The translations under genes were made by a program, and so were the position numbers. A stretch of 64,000 bases of DNA from Cherax quadricarinatus (Eukaryota; Arthropoda; Malacostraca; Decapoda; Parastacidae), in NCBI RefSeq assembly GCF_038502225.1, contig NW_027195534.1, forward strand, positions 48,501 through 112,500. Direction: 5' to 3'. Positions within the stretch are counted from its first letter, which is position 1. Every line of letters starts with the position of its first letter. Positions 39,464 to 50,399 of this stretch are shown piece by piece. Under the pieces are notes generated by a model. That model searched no databases. It saw nothing but the letters and a program-made list of their open reading frames with translations, and was not told the DNA's origin.

Positions 39464-41203
39464 GCCTCACCTAAACATATAGCTATAAGCTATGCTGATG
39501 ATATCATGATCCATACAACAGGGCATAAGAAGATGAATACCATTCTTAATGAAGTTCAAGCAATTTGTAATCGACTAGGCCTCATAATATCTTCCTCTAA
39601 AACTAAGATATTAACAAGCAAACGACACCCCCCACCCATCTATTTGCAGGGTGAAATCATTAGCTACGTTAAAACTTACAGATATCTTGGTGTAGATGTA
39701 CCCTTTAACAAATCCACTATACCACAACTAAACAAGAAATGTAAAGCTAGGCTAAATGCTCTCAAAGCTGTTGCTGGCTACAATCCCAACTATGGTGCAA
39801 ATGTGAGAATCGTGAGAATGATGTACATAGCCTATGTTAGGTCCTTAATTGATTATGCTGCTCCCATGTTGATATTAGCTAGAGAAAGTTCTCTCCGACC
39901 CTTGGAGTTAATGCAAAATGAAGCTCTCAGGATTATTCTTGGCTGTCCCAGATCTACAAAAGTTCTTAACATGAGGAAGGAGCTTGGTATTTCTAGTATC
40001 AGTGATAGGATTGTTGAAATTAACACTGTACTCGGTATTAGAATGTTGAGAAACGAACCAGACACTGTCACAGTGAATCTTACCAAGTGTCTAGAGGTAA
40101 ATACACACAGATCTAAATGGATTGTGAAAACGTGCAATTGCATTAAGTTTTATAACCTGCATGAACTGTATCACTGTAGGCAACAAGAGCATTTCACCCC
40201 TCCATGGAAGATGTGTTCATTTAATATCACATACCTACAAGTCCCTCCCAAGAAGCTCATTGCTAGTAATCCCTTCCTTAAATCTCTTGTTAGAGCAACT
40301 GCTCAAGAAGAAATTTCTCACCTAGCTGGTAGTAACAAGTTATCACAAGTTATATACACTGATGGATCTAAACAGGAGTCTTCTGGCAGGGCTGCATCTG
40401 CTCTTGTTGCCACCTCCCTAGTTAAGAACGATAATAAATTTGTTGAGTTAGGCATAAGAATTAACAACTGGGCGTCTACACTGCAAACTGAATTGTTTGC
40501 AATCCTAATGGCGCTAAAGCTAACCTATGACACTGAGCTTGACTCTATCATCATTACTGATTCTATGTCATCATTGAAGGCTCTTGGCTCATATAATGAC
40601 TCCAACAACATGCTCATTGGGGAAGCCAGGTATAGATACTCAAAAATTAGGGACAAAGGAATTAATGTACAATTGCTATGGATCCCATCACACATTGGAT
40701 TACTCCTTCATGATAAAGTTGATATGTTAGCCAAGAAAAGTATCGAGAAGGAGAATGTAGAATATAACTTTGGTATAACTGTGTCTAGCATTAGGAATAA
40801 TATTAGGAGAGAAGTAAATAATGAAAATGATTGTTATAGGAATGCAGTTAGAAGCCTGAGTAGATCTATAACCCACTATGATAACATGAACGTAGATAAG
40901 TATGTTTATGGAGCAACTTGCAATGTGAACAGACTGACTGATGTTGTAGTGACCAGGCTTAGGCTTGGTTACAAGTACTTCTGGCAGTTTGGGAGACACA
41001 CAGATGATGATCAAACTAAATGTAAATTATGTGATCAGGCATATGGTCACTCTCTTGAACACTATGTGCTTAATTGTCCACTTATTGAGGAATACAGAGA
41101 CAGACAGTATAATAACCTATGTGACATGTCAAGATATCTTATTAATGAAAATAAGATACCAGATATACTAAGCAAATTTCCTAAATTTGCTTGTAACAGA
41201 TAA
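39410..41203 (+). pseudogene. Truncated R ORF2 (RT palm to RNase H and zinc motif)
   Basis: An open frame of 597 codons. About the first 20 residues come from the pre-insertion DNA. From SPKHIAISYADD on it corresponds to R ORF2 residue 647 to the end, keeping YADD, all RNase H blocks and the CKLCDQ...HYVLNC motif. The endonuclease and the N-terminal half of the RT are missing, so no autonomous activity is expected. Confidence 0.92.
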
Positions 41204-41370
41204 GTGAACTGTAGATATGTAGATATAAATCCATATGTATTCCTGTTAACCCTTTGGGGCCTAGTTCCTAGGCCTTTTGTGTATCCATATGCTCTCGCGC
41301 TACCGTCCACAGGATGGATATGGGGTGCACAATAAACTAGCCACTTCGGTGGCAAAATCTAAATCTAAAT
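39464..41370 (+). mobile_element. R element, 5'-truncated copy with 10-bp target-site duplication
   Basis: Starts within the RT domain (CCTCACCTAAACATATAGCT) and runs to the 3' UTR and AAATCTAAATCT tail. CTTACGTGCT flanks it at 39454-39463 and 41371-41380. The encoded part (to a stop at 41203) is nearly identical to 29113-32787; I noticed only a handful of residue differences in about 560, e.g. ALGSYND for ALDSYND. That points to a recent insertion by target-primed reverse transcription. Confidence 0.93.
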
Positions 41371-41380
41371 CTTACGTGCT

Positions 41381-41760
41381 AGAACTTTAATTTGTGCCAT
41401 CAATCCTATACGATACATCCCTCTAGCGCCTGGAACCAATCTTGGGCGGAAAACATTATATACTGAGTCAAAAAAGGAGAATTAGTGTGCACTACCTAGC
41501 AGAGTTTACTGCCAGAGGGGAATCATAGGCCTGTGTTCCGTGTGAAACATAATAATAATAGAACTTTTCTTTGTCAGAGGAAAGAAAGTCTCCCTGATAA
41601 CATTGTGTATACATAGTGTATAGTGTATACTACAGTGGCTCCCTAGTATATAGATGATAAAGGCTAAAGTGTCATTTGAAAACAGGTGAATTTGTAAATG
41701 AAGTGATAAGCCTATAGAGGCAGGTGCCAGAAGTCGCCAGAATCTTACCACAGTGTTAGT
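41381..41760. other. Spacer, no gene recognised
   Basis: No repeat or coding signal supported. Confidence 0.5.
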
Positions 41761-42180
41761 TAGTTAGTTAGTTTAATATGTTTATTATGCACCCCATACC
41801 CATCCTGTGGGCGGTAGTCAAAAGATTACAGAGGTACATAATTGGTCCTGGGACTGGACTCCAAAGTTTTGATAGCTGAGCAAGTTACAGAGGTAATGAA
41901 CTCACAATTTACAAAGGTAATGAACTCACAATTTACAAAGGTAATGAACACACAATTTACAAAGGTAATGAACTCCAGGTAAGTCTGGTCACAATCATGA
42001 CATGTTACAAAGGTATTTACAGATTACAGAGGTACGTAATGGGTCCAGGGACTGGGCCCCCAAAGTTTTGATAGCTGAACTAGGTACAAAGGTAATGAGC
42101 TCACAAGTTACAAAGGTAATGAATTCTGTAGAATGGTTACTTACGTTTATACATGGCTACAATCATGAACAAATTATAGA
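41761..42180 (-). repeat. R-like LINE 3' UTR relative with 24-bp repeats
   Basis: TTTATTATGCACCCCATACC then CATCCTGTGGGCGGTAG parallels the R 3' UTR on minus (TTTATTGTGCACCCCATATC at 28980). A (TTAG)-like start lies at 41758-41774. Four units of CAATTTACAAAGGTAATGAA, 24 bp apart, lie at about 41890-41970, and CAAAGTTTTGATAGCTGA occurs twice (41861, 42062). Confidence 0.65.
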
Positions 42181-42256
42181 GTAATGAGCAATTCACACTT
42201 CCACACCCGGTCACAACTGTAATGAGTTATTGGTGCAAATATTGATTGTTGAGTCA

Positions 42257-42257
<1 letters not shown>

Positions 42258-42350
<93 letters not shown>
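42258..42350. repeat. (AC)n microsatellite
   Basis: About 90 bp of almost pure AC dinucleotide. Confidence 0.97.
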
Positions 42351-42352
<2 letters not shown>

Positions 42353-43139
42353 TAGTTTAATATCTTTATGCACAGTGGTCAGCTGTTTTAATAATCTTCC
42401 TGGCCTGCTAGTGTACTCACATATAATCTAGTGATACCAGTGAATAGCAGAATACAGTGTTGTAGTAGCAACTAACCAGTATTATAATGGTACTTAGTGG
42501 AGTGGAGTGACTTTCATTAGTTTCTTTTTTCTTGAAATACCAGACGTATACCGTGATTTTCATATAACCTGTAGTTACCAGCGGTCGCAATATACACAAC
42601 GAGAAGCAATTATTACTACAGAAAAAGCGTCCTTCCTCCAAAATTTCCACCAGTCAACTATAGTGATAATATAGCATTTAATGCGGTGGAGACGAAAAAA
42701 AAAAAAACTAGAAAAGCTAGATACAGCGATTGATAAACAAGGGTTGAGGCTCGACCGTTCGTCATTGTAGGAGCTGCCAGCAATCACCGGTTCTTCAACA
42801 CGCAAGTTATACTTTTGCATCAATCAAATCACATATTACTCGGGTAGATAATTTAAAGAAGATCCTTCATGTGTTAGCCCAAATCACCGACCAGTATGTT
42901 TTAAATAAGTGACCCACTGATCAGATCAGACTGTTTCCGAACCCTTGACTGGTCCGGACCCTCGACTGGTCCGAACCCTTGACCGGTTTCAAAGGGATTC
43001 GTTGGACAATAAGGCAGACTGTAAACGGATGGGGTTGTAGGCGCCCTTATAAACACAAACAATAAATGTAAATCAGGAAGGTACACGGTAAGCTGTCCAA
43101 TGTACAAGTACAGTTAGAAATAGAAATACAAATAGCTAG
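42351..43139. other. Spacer with a short 18-bp triplicate
   Basis: GAACCCTTGACTGGTCCG, GACCCTCGACTGGTCCGA and GAACCCTTGACCGGT lie in tandem at 42939-42987. An A-run lies at 42696-42707. No gene recognised. Confidence 0.55.
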
Positions 43140-43219
43140 AGCTTCATTTAAGGAGGCTATTAATAGAGTATTCAAAAGGTTGCTAGTAGAATTACAGTAA
43201 ATCAACTATTCAAATCATT

Positions 43220-45058
43220 ATGAAGCTCTGTGTAGTTTGCAGTCAATCAAACAAATGGGCTTCCACATGGATAAATTGTCTTTTTTGTGGAAATTGGTGT
43301 CACGCCCCTTGTGCAGATATCCAAGAACTAGCTACAAGCAGTATTAAAACAGGGAAGTGTTTTTGGGTATGCCCAAATGAGATAAATCTGTGGACTAAAA
43401 TCACAAGGGTATTAAAAGAGGATAACATCAAAGCTGCTTTCATAGAAAACCTGGAAGCTTTCTACAACAGATGGGAACATAAAAAGTCTGGGCTGAATGG
43501 TACTGCCCTTGATACTGGCCATGTAGTCAGAAACTGTAAGGCTGGAGATGAAGTCCTGGTAGTCAGTAAATGTGGGGCTGATAGTGCTGTCCTGGGAGAC
43601 AGTAATGGTGAAGCTGGAGATACTGTCCTGGGAGACAGTAATGGTGAAGCTGGAGATACTGTTCTGGGAGACAGTAATGGTGAAGCTGGAGGTGCTGTCC
43701 TGGGAGACAGTAATGGTGAAGCTGGAGGTGCTGTCCTGGGAGACAGTAATGGTGAAGCTGGAGGTGCTGTCCTGGGAGACAGTAATGGTGAAGCTGGAGA
43801 TGCTGTCCTGGGAGACAGTAATGGTGAAGCTGGAGGTGCTGTCCTGGGAGACAGTAATGGTGAAGCTGGAGGTGCTGTCCTGGGAGACAGTAATGGTGAA
43901 GCTGGAGGTGCTGTCCTGGGAGACAGTAATGGTGAAGCTGGAGGTGCTGTCCTGGGAGACAGTAATGGTGAAGCTGGAGGTGCTGTCCTGGGAGACAGTA
44001 ATGGTGAAGCTGGAGATTTTGTCCAGGTAGTCGGGAATTATACGCAGGAAGGAATACATATAAATGACCTCATAGGGGACAGGAGCCGTAGTGGGGAAAC
44101 AAGTGTAGTCAAAGATAAGATAAAACCAATATTGCAAACTAGAAATACCACAGGAAATAGCAAACAAGAGGACTCCACTAGCAATAGTGAGGATATATTA
44201 CCAAAAACAACTGGTGGGAGCTCCATTGTTGGTGCTAGGGAGGATAGGAATAAGACAGGGAAACATGCACCAACAGGGAATACAGTCACAGAAACCCAAG
44301 GCAAACGGAAACCAAGCCTGTGCACATACTATGCACTTGGTATCTGCAGACATGGGAAATCTGGAAAAACAGACGGGACGTGCAACTATGACCACCCTAG
44401 AAAATGCCATGCCCATATGACAACAGGAAAATGCAAACTCCCTTCCTGTAAACTTTTTCACCCTGAACTGTGTACCTCTTCAGTACAGGAAAGACTGTGC
44501 TATAACTTAAATTGCCAGGCACACCATCTAAAGGGGACAAAAAGATACAAAACATCCAGGCCATGGGAAAACCTGGGTAGCCACAGCCACTCAAGAGGGA
44601 GAGGTTTTTTAGTGCCAGGAAGGAAAAAAAAACTGGCAGGAAATGGCAGAAATCGTACACCAAATCCAGTCATTCCTGGAGTGGAACCACAGTCGATGGC
44701 CTCCACTCCAAACCAACAGATACAGATACTAATGCCGAAAAAAAAATCATCCCCCCCCCCAAGTACCAACAATACCACCAGTCCGATGACATTCTTCTTT
44801 GCAAATATACAGGGTCTAAAGCCAGCAACAAACAACAAAATACCTTTCATCTGTGGACTGCTTGCAGAGGCAAAGGCAATGTTCGCGGCTTTCACTGAGA
44901 CCCACATAAAGGATCACTTGGACAACGAAATATGGATCCCAGGTTACAACGTATACAGATGTGACAGAGTGAACAGGCAAAAGGGGGGGGGCGGGTTGGC
45001 CTGTACATTGCAGAGTCACTTGTTTGCACAGAACTGCTTAATGCCTCAAATGATGTAG
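43220..45058 (+). pseudogene. P element ORF1 (PHD finger, 12-residue repeats, three CCCH fingers) running into the ORF2 endonuclease
   Basis: A 612-codon frame from ATG at 43220. Residues 4-52 are a PHD-type finger: CVVC, then CLFCGNWCHAPC, then FWVC. Residues ~121-265 are twelve copies of a 12-residue unit, GAVLGDSNGEAG. Around 366-440 lie three CCCH zinc fingers: CTYYALGICRHG...CNYDH, CHAHMTTGKCKLPSCKLFH and CTSSVQERLCYNLNCQAHH. After about residue 520 the frame continues into an endonuclease start (FFFANIQGLKP, AFTETHI), lost at a G run near 44985-44995. PHD fingers are known in CR1-like ORF1 proteins. CCCH fingers suggest RNA binding. The in-frame ORF1-ORF2 join may be a mutation at the A9/C10-11 runs near 44739-44760. 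Confidence 0.85.
43578..44012 (+). repeat. 36-bp in-frame coding minisatellite, 12 copies
   Basis: CTGGGAGACAGTAATGGTGA then AGCTGGAGGTGCTGTC, 36 bp. Because 36 is a multiple of 3 the ORF1 frame stays open. Units differ only at GGT/GAT and GCT/ACT positions. Confidence 0.97.
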
Positions 45059-48047
45059 TGGAAGTTTTAGCAGTAAAGGTCGAGAACCAAAACCTAGTCT
45101 TTGTGGCAGTCTACAAGCCTCCGGATGCAACATCCCAGCAATTCCAGGAACAGCTGTTAAAAATTGACCACTGTCTGGAAAATCTTCCAGCTCCTGCACC
45201 CAACATCTTGCTCCTGGGGGATTTCAACTTAAGGGCACCTAAAATGGAGGAATATAGCAAATAATATTGTTGCAGTAATAACACCAGGAGGCAGCTCTGA
45301 TGAAAACTCACACTCACACGAGCTTTTAAATCTCTGCACAAAATTCAATTTAAACCAGCAAATAATAGAGCCTACTAGACTGGAGAATACACTAGTGGCC
45401 TGGTGGTTAACGCTCTCGCTTCACACAGTGAGGGCCTGGGTTCGATTCCCAGCCAGAGTAGAAACATTGGACATGTTTCTTTCCACCTGTTGTCTTTGTT
45501 CCCCATCAGTAAAATGGGTACCTGGGTGTTAGTCGACTGGTGTGGGTCGCATCCTGGGACACTGACCTAAGGAGGCCTGGTCACAGACCGGGCCGCGGGG
45601 GCGTTGACCCCCGGAACTCTCTCCAGGTAAACTCCAGGTAAACCAGACCTCATCTTCACTAACAATGATGATCTGATAAGAAATGTCACCATATCAAAAA
45701 CAATATACCCAGATCACAACATAATTGAGGTTCAGACATGTATGCGTGGAGCCCCAGACCGACATAATGAGACTAGTCACGAGGGAGCATTCACCAAACT
45801 CAACCTCAATAACAAAAACATAAAGTGGGACCAAGTAAACCAAGTCCTAACCGATATAAGCTGGGAAGATATACTAAGCAACACAGACCCCAACTTATGC
45901 CTAGAACAGATTAACTTGGTGGCACTCGATGTATGCACAAGGCTTATTCCTCTAAGAAAACTGAGGAGTAGATGTAAAATAGAAAGAGACAGGCGCTCCC
46001 TTTACAGGCGACGGAAAAGAATAACAGAGCGGCTAAAAGAGGTCAATATATCTGAAATGCGTAGGGAGACACTGGTCAGAGAAATAGCAAGCATCGAACT
46101 TAAGCTAAAGGAATCTTATAGGAGTCAGGAATCACGGGAAGAACTAAAAGCCATAAATGAAATCGAAAGAAACCCAAAGTATTTCTTCTCCTATACCAAA
46201 TCAAAGTCGAGAACAACGTCGAGTATTGGGCCCCTACTTAAACAAAATGGGTCCTACACAGATGACAGCAAGGAAATGAGTGAGCTACTCAAGTCCCAAT
46301 ATGACTCAGTTTTTAGCAAGCCGCTAACCAGACTGAGAGTCGAAGATCAAAATGAATTTTTTATGAGAGAGCCACAAAATTTGGTTAACACAAGCCTATC
46401 CGATGTTATCCTGACGCCAAATGACTTCGAACAGGCGATAAATGACATGCCCATGCACTCTGCCCCAGGGCCAGACTCATGGAACTCCGTGTTCATCAAG
46501 AACTGCAAGAAGCCCCTATCACGAGCCTTTTCCATCCTATGGAGAGGGAGCATGGACACGGGGGTCGTCCCACAGTTACTAAAAACAAGACATAGCCCCA
46601 CTCCACAAAGGGGGCAGTAAAGCAACAGCAAAGAACTACAGACCGATAGCACTAACATCCCATATCATAAAAATCTTTGAAAGGGTCCTAAGAAGCAAGA
46701 TCACCACCCATCTAGAAACCCATCAGTTACACAACCCAGGGCAACATGGGTTTAGAACAGGTTGCTCCTGTCTGTCTCAACTATTGGATCACTATGACAA
46801 GGTCCTAAATGCACTAGAAGACAAAAAGAATACAGAAGTAATATATACAGACTTTGCAAAAGCCTTCGACAAGTGTGACCATGGCGTAATAGCGCACAAA
46901 ATGCGTGCTAAAGAAATAACAGGAAAAGTCGGTCGATGGATCTATAATTTCCTCACTAACAGAACACAGAGAGCAGTCGTCAACAGAGTAAAGTCCGAGG
47001 CAGCTACGGTGAAAAGCTCTGTTCCACAAGGCACAGTACTCGCTCCCATCTTGTTCCTCATCCTCATATCCGACAGAAAAGGATGTCAGCCACAGCACCA
47101 TGTCTTCCTTTGCAGATGACACCCGAATCTGCATGACAGTGTCTTCCATTGCAGACACTGCAAGGCTCCAGGCGGACATCAACCAAATCTTTCAGTGGGC
47201 TGCTGAAAACAATATGAAGTTCAACGATGAGAAATTTCAATTACTCAGATATGGTAATCACGAGGAAATTAAATCTTCATCAGAGTACAAAACAAATTCT
47301 GGCCACAAAATAGAGCGAAACACCAACGTCAAAGACCTGGGAGTGATCATGTCGGAGGATCTCACCTTCAAGGACCATAACATTGTATCAATCGCATCTG
47401 CTAGAAAAATGACAGGATGGATAATGACAACCTTCAAAACTATGGAGGCCAAGCCCATGATGACACTCTTCAGGTCACTTGTTCTATCTAGGCTGGAATA
47501 TTGCTGCACACTAACAGCACCTTTCAAGGCAGGTGAAATTGCTGACCTAGAAAATGTACGGAGAACCTTCACGGCGCGCATAACGGAGATAAAACACCTC
47601 AATTACTGGGAGTGCTTGAGGTTCCTAAACCTGTATTCCCTGAAACGCAGGCGGGAGAGATACATGGTTATATACACCTGGAAAATCCTAGAGGGACTAG
47701 TACAAAACTTGCACACGAAAATCACTCACTACGAAAGCAAAAGACTTGGCAGACGATGCAACATCCCCCCAATGAAAAGCAGGGGTGTCACTAGCACGTT
47801 AAGAGATCATACAATAAGTGTCAGGGGCCCGAGACTGTTCAACTGCCTCCCAGCATACATAAGGGGGATTACCAACAGACCCCTGGCAGTCTTCAAGCTG
47901 GCACTGGACAAGCACCTCAAGTCGGTTCCTGACCAGCCGGGCTGTGGCTCGTATGTTGGTTTGCATGCAGCCAGCAGCAACAGCCTGGTTGATCAGGCTC
48001 TGATCCACCAGGAGGCCTGGTCACAGACCGGGCCGCGGGGGCGTTGA
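44996..48047 (+). pseudogene. P element ORF2: endonuclease and reverse transcriptase, frameshifted
   Basis: Endonuclease pieces: VGLYIAESLVCTELL (after the G run), VAVYKPPDATSQQF, LLLGDFNLRAP (to a stop at 45264), a shifted frame ending EPTRLENT, then after the SINE PDLIFTNNDD and YPDHNIIE. Linker and RT: SAPGPDSWNSVFIKNC (about 46460), a frameshift near 46590, NYRPIALTSHIIKIFERVL, YTDFAKAFDKCDHG (about 46850), SSVPQGTVLAPILF, a frameshift near 47070, then SFADDTRICM with the catalytic FADD (about 47102-47130). The C-terminus (47400-48047) ends GPRGR. Motif residues are largely intact but the frame is broken at least four times. Confidence 0.9.
45394..45642 (+). mobile_element. S1 SINE carrying the P-LINE 3' tail, inserted in P ORF2
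   Basis: Head GTGGCCTGGTGGTTAACGC (A box) and GGGTTCGATTCCCAG (B box), the S1 body GTTAGTCGACTGGTGTGGGT, then GAGGCCTGGTCACAGACCGG through CTCTCTCCAGGTAAACTCCA. The last ~70 bp are essentially identical to the 3' end of the P element at 48010-48079. The ORF2 reading is interrupted between EPTRLENT and PDLIFTNN. Confidence 0.9.
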
Positions 48048-48079
48048 CCCCCGGAACTCTCTCCAGGTAAACTCCAGGC

Positions 48080-49020
48080 AAGAAAAGTGGTAAAACTAGT
48101 AGCGGTATGTGCAGTGAGAAAGGTGGAAATACAGTTTTGCACACTTTTACCTTTCATGGACCCATAGAGGTAGGGGGAAAGTTGGTGTCTGATTCTGTAG
48201 TACAGTCTGTTAAGTATCATTCTTTCAAAAGTTTTACAAAGACAACTAGTTAAGGAGATCAGTCTAAATGTATCAGGCTGTTGGGGCTTAGGGATAGGCA
48301 CAATGAGACTATTGGTCCAGGAAGTAGGAAGAACGCCCTCGATGTAACTGAGATTATAGTGTCAACAAAGGGTTATCAAGCACGTGCCTTAGAATTCTGA
48401 GATTATTATTATTATAATCAAGGGGAAGCGCTAAACCCGTAGGATTATACAGCGCCCAGGGGAGGGGGGATGTGGAAGGCATTCAGGCTTAATTCGGGGA
48501 ACTGGAGCACAGATCCAATTCCCTAAATCAAGAGCCCCTCACCATAGAGTTCTGAGAATATCATAGGTTATACCATCCTCTCCAGGAGCAGTTGATCGAC
48601 CTTTGGTTAATGCATTATCTAATTCATACTCGGTAAAGAGGCAATCACTCTCATCAATATTTTGGCTCATAAAATTAATCATTTTCAACATTTCTTCAGA
48701 AGTACTCTCTAAATTTTTTCTAATATGAGATGGAAGGTTTTCATGCCTGGATGTTTTGGACCAGTCATTTATGAGGTCATTTGCTTTTTCAAGAGGAAAG
48801 GGATGAGCAACATTGCCAGTCTTTTTCCTGGTTATTTTGTTTATACCTTTCCAAGCCAAACTCAAAGGGGTGGACCTATTTAATCCACTAACAAACTGTT
48901 CCCATTCCTGTTGCCTAAGTTCTTCCTTTCTATTCCTTGCATTTGTTAGTGCAGCTTGGAACGTTCTGAGCAGGTCTGGGGTTCTACATTCACGGTATGC
49001 TTTACCAATCCTCCTAGCTG
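48080..49020 (-). pseudogene. R-LINE ORF2 fragment, split by a short element
   Basis: Minus-strand frames 48301-48080 (MPIPKPQQPDTFRLISLTSC, RLYYRIRHQLSPYLYG) and 49020-48545 (ARRIGKAYRECRTPDLLR, STAPGEDGITYDILRTL) match R ORF2 residues about 305-560. The insertion at 48402-48544 separates them. The right end stops abruptly at an AC-rich repeat. The left end abuts the P element, which inserted at TCAAGAAAAGTGG. Confidence 0.9.
48402..48544 (-). mobile_element. S3 short element (GCGCTAAACCCG type) with TSD
   Basis: An (ATT)n end followed by AAGCGCTAAACCCGTAGGAT and TATACAGCGCCCAGG, ending AAGAGCCCCTCACC. Flanked by AGAATTCTGAG (48391-48401) and AGAGTTCTGAG (48545-48555), an imperfect 11-bp target duplication of R ORF2 sequence. 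The simple-repeat end suggests a retroposed element on minus. No ORF. Confidence 0.85.
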
Positions 49021-49124
49021 AGTACACACACACACACACATGAGTACAAGTACTCACACATATATAAGTACACTAATACACAAGCACACACAGCGATGTA
49101 GTGGAGGCAGGATCCATACATAGC
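49021..49124. repeat. AC-rich low-complexity spacer
   Basis: ACACACAC runs and ACTCACACATATATAAGTAC-like sequence. Confidence 0.7.
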
Positions 49125-49238
49125 TTTAAGCAGAGGTATGATATAGCTCATGGTTCAGTGACTCCGTAGCAACCAGTGAAGAGGCGGGGCCATGAGCTAT
49201 GACTCGACCCCTGTAACCACAACTAGGTGAGTACATAT
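49125..49238 (+). mobile_element. C-family LINE 3' tail fragment
   Basis: GAAGAGGCGGGGCCATGAGC, CTCGACCCCTGTAACCACAA then CTAGGTGAGTAC matches the reverse complement of 24958-25060. Only the tail is present. Confidence 0.8.
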
Positions 49239-49299
49239 ACACAAACAGACACAACTACCACCATACTACTGTATATATATATAAAGTCCCTGGTTATGT

Positions 49300-49500
49300 A
49301 GAGCATTTCCCACAACTTAGGTTAATTTTGTCCCCAGGATGCCACACACACCAGTCACCTTACACCCTGGTACCTACTTATTGCTAGGTGAACACGGACA
49401 ACAGGTGTCTTAAGGAAACATGTCCTAGTTTTCCACCCATACTGGGGATCAAACCATGGACCTTAGTGTGAGCTGAGTGTGCCACCAACCCAGCCACAGG
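49300..49500 (-). mobile_element. S1 SINE, degenerate copy
   Basis: GAGCATTTCCCACAACTTAG, GTCCCCAGGATGCCACACAC and CTGGTACCTACTTATTGCTA parallel 19424-19470 and 27930-27990 (minus strand S1 body). The tRNA-like head near 49440-49500 is weak. Confidence 0.75.
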
Positions 49501-49619
49501 ACAATTTGTATATTTGTACTTATGTGCACCTGTATGTAAATATACTTATAGCACTGCAGGGCAAGATGTGCTAAAGGTGTTATATGCTTGGTCAGTGTTA
49601 ACCTGTGGTTTAATGGCTT

Positions 49620-49790
49620 TAGTGTGCTGTCAGAGTAAGCAAGGTAACATTTATGAAGGGATTCAGAGAGATTTAGTGTGCTGTTGGAGTGATTAAGGTA
49701 ACATTTATGAAGGGATTCAAGGAGATCTAGTTAGCTGAACTTAAGTCTTGATAGTGGAAAGTATAATGCCAGTACCCTGATGGATGGGTA
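49620..49790 (+). mobile_element. T-family (RTE-like) 3' UTR fragment with internal duplication
   Basis: GTAACATTTATGAAGGGATT occurs at 49643 and again at 49699. It matches GTAACATTTATGAAGGGATT at 55769, just after the T ORF. No coding part. Confidence 0.75.
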
Positions 49791-49936
49791 GGTTAGGTAA
49801 GGTTTGTCAGGACACAGGACAAGTGTTTCCTGATGCTGGTCTTAGTCATATGATGACCTACAGCTGGAGCTTTCAGTTGTCTGACCGAGGCCTTCCACCG
49901 GCATACCTCTCCACCTCTTTAAAAATTAAGGTTATA

Positions 49937-50395
49937 CAGCCTCTCCTCACTTAATGACAGAGTTGCGCTCTCAAAACCACGTTGGTAAACAAATTTGTCG
50001 CTAAGTGAGGATCATACTATAATGGTAGTGAGTTTGTGTCAACCATCTTTGATAATGTTTTAATGTCACATTTGCACCATTTATAATATTTTTTGTAATA
50101 AGCAGAATAGAGGAAATCAGCTCTAATATATATTATTTAGGTTTGCATACTGGTCAGATTATTATAATCATGGGGGAACGCTAAACCTGTAGGATTATAC
50201 AGCACCTGTGGGGGGGGGGGGGATGGAAGGTATTCAGACTTAATTCAGGGAACTGGAGGACAGATACAATTTTCTATCTGAAGAGCCCCTCACCAGCATC
50301 GAGGAACCTTCCTTGAGGGGATATACTGGTCAGAGAGCTGGTCGTAAGTCCGAGTCATTGGTAAACGAGTACATCGCTGAGGAGACACTGTAAAT
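49937..50395. mobile_element. MITE (TA-flanked, CTCTCCTCACTTAA ends), split by S3
   Basis: Starts TACAGCCTCTCCTCACTTAA and shares AGTGAGGATCATACTATAAT and CATCTTTGATAATGT with the copy at 52503-52690 in inverse orientation. The S3 insertion at 50161-50326 interrupts it. The right end near 50390 is approximate. Confidence 0.6.
50161..50326 (-). mobile_element. S3 short element copy with TSD
   Basis: TTATTATAATCATGGGGGAA, CGCTAAACCTGTAGGATTAT, a G run at 50211-50222, and GAAGAGCCCCTCACCAGCAT. Flanked by ATACTGGTCAGA on both sides (near 50149 and 50328). Confidence 0.8.
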
Positions 50396-50399
50396 GTAA

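Larger units (their letters stand above)
43140..48079 (+). mobile_element. P element: PHD-type CR1-like LINE, near full-length, inactivated
   Basis: One long LINE: PHD/CCCH ORF1, ORF2 with endonuclease and RT, and a 3' tail (CAGACCGGGCCGCGGGGGCG, CTCTCTCCAGGTAAACTCCA). The left boundary is not certain. Immediately after 48079 an R fragment resumes at AGAAAAGTGGTAAAACTAG, so P inserted into R DNA. A SINE at 45394-45642 splits it. At least four frameshifts exist, two of them in or near homopolymers. Confidence 0.88.

Noticed and set aside
43412..44167. Minus-strand 251-codon Ser/Thr/Phe repeat frame
   Set aside because: Antisense reading of the 36-bp coding minisatellite of P ORF1.
45394..45480. 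tRNA gene
   Set aside because: Good A and B boxes but no paired acceptor stem, and it is fused to a SINE body and LINE tail; same for 28030-28105 and 17950-18035.
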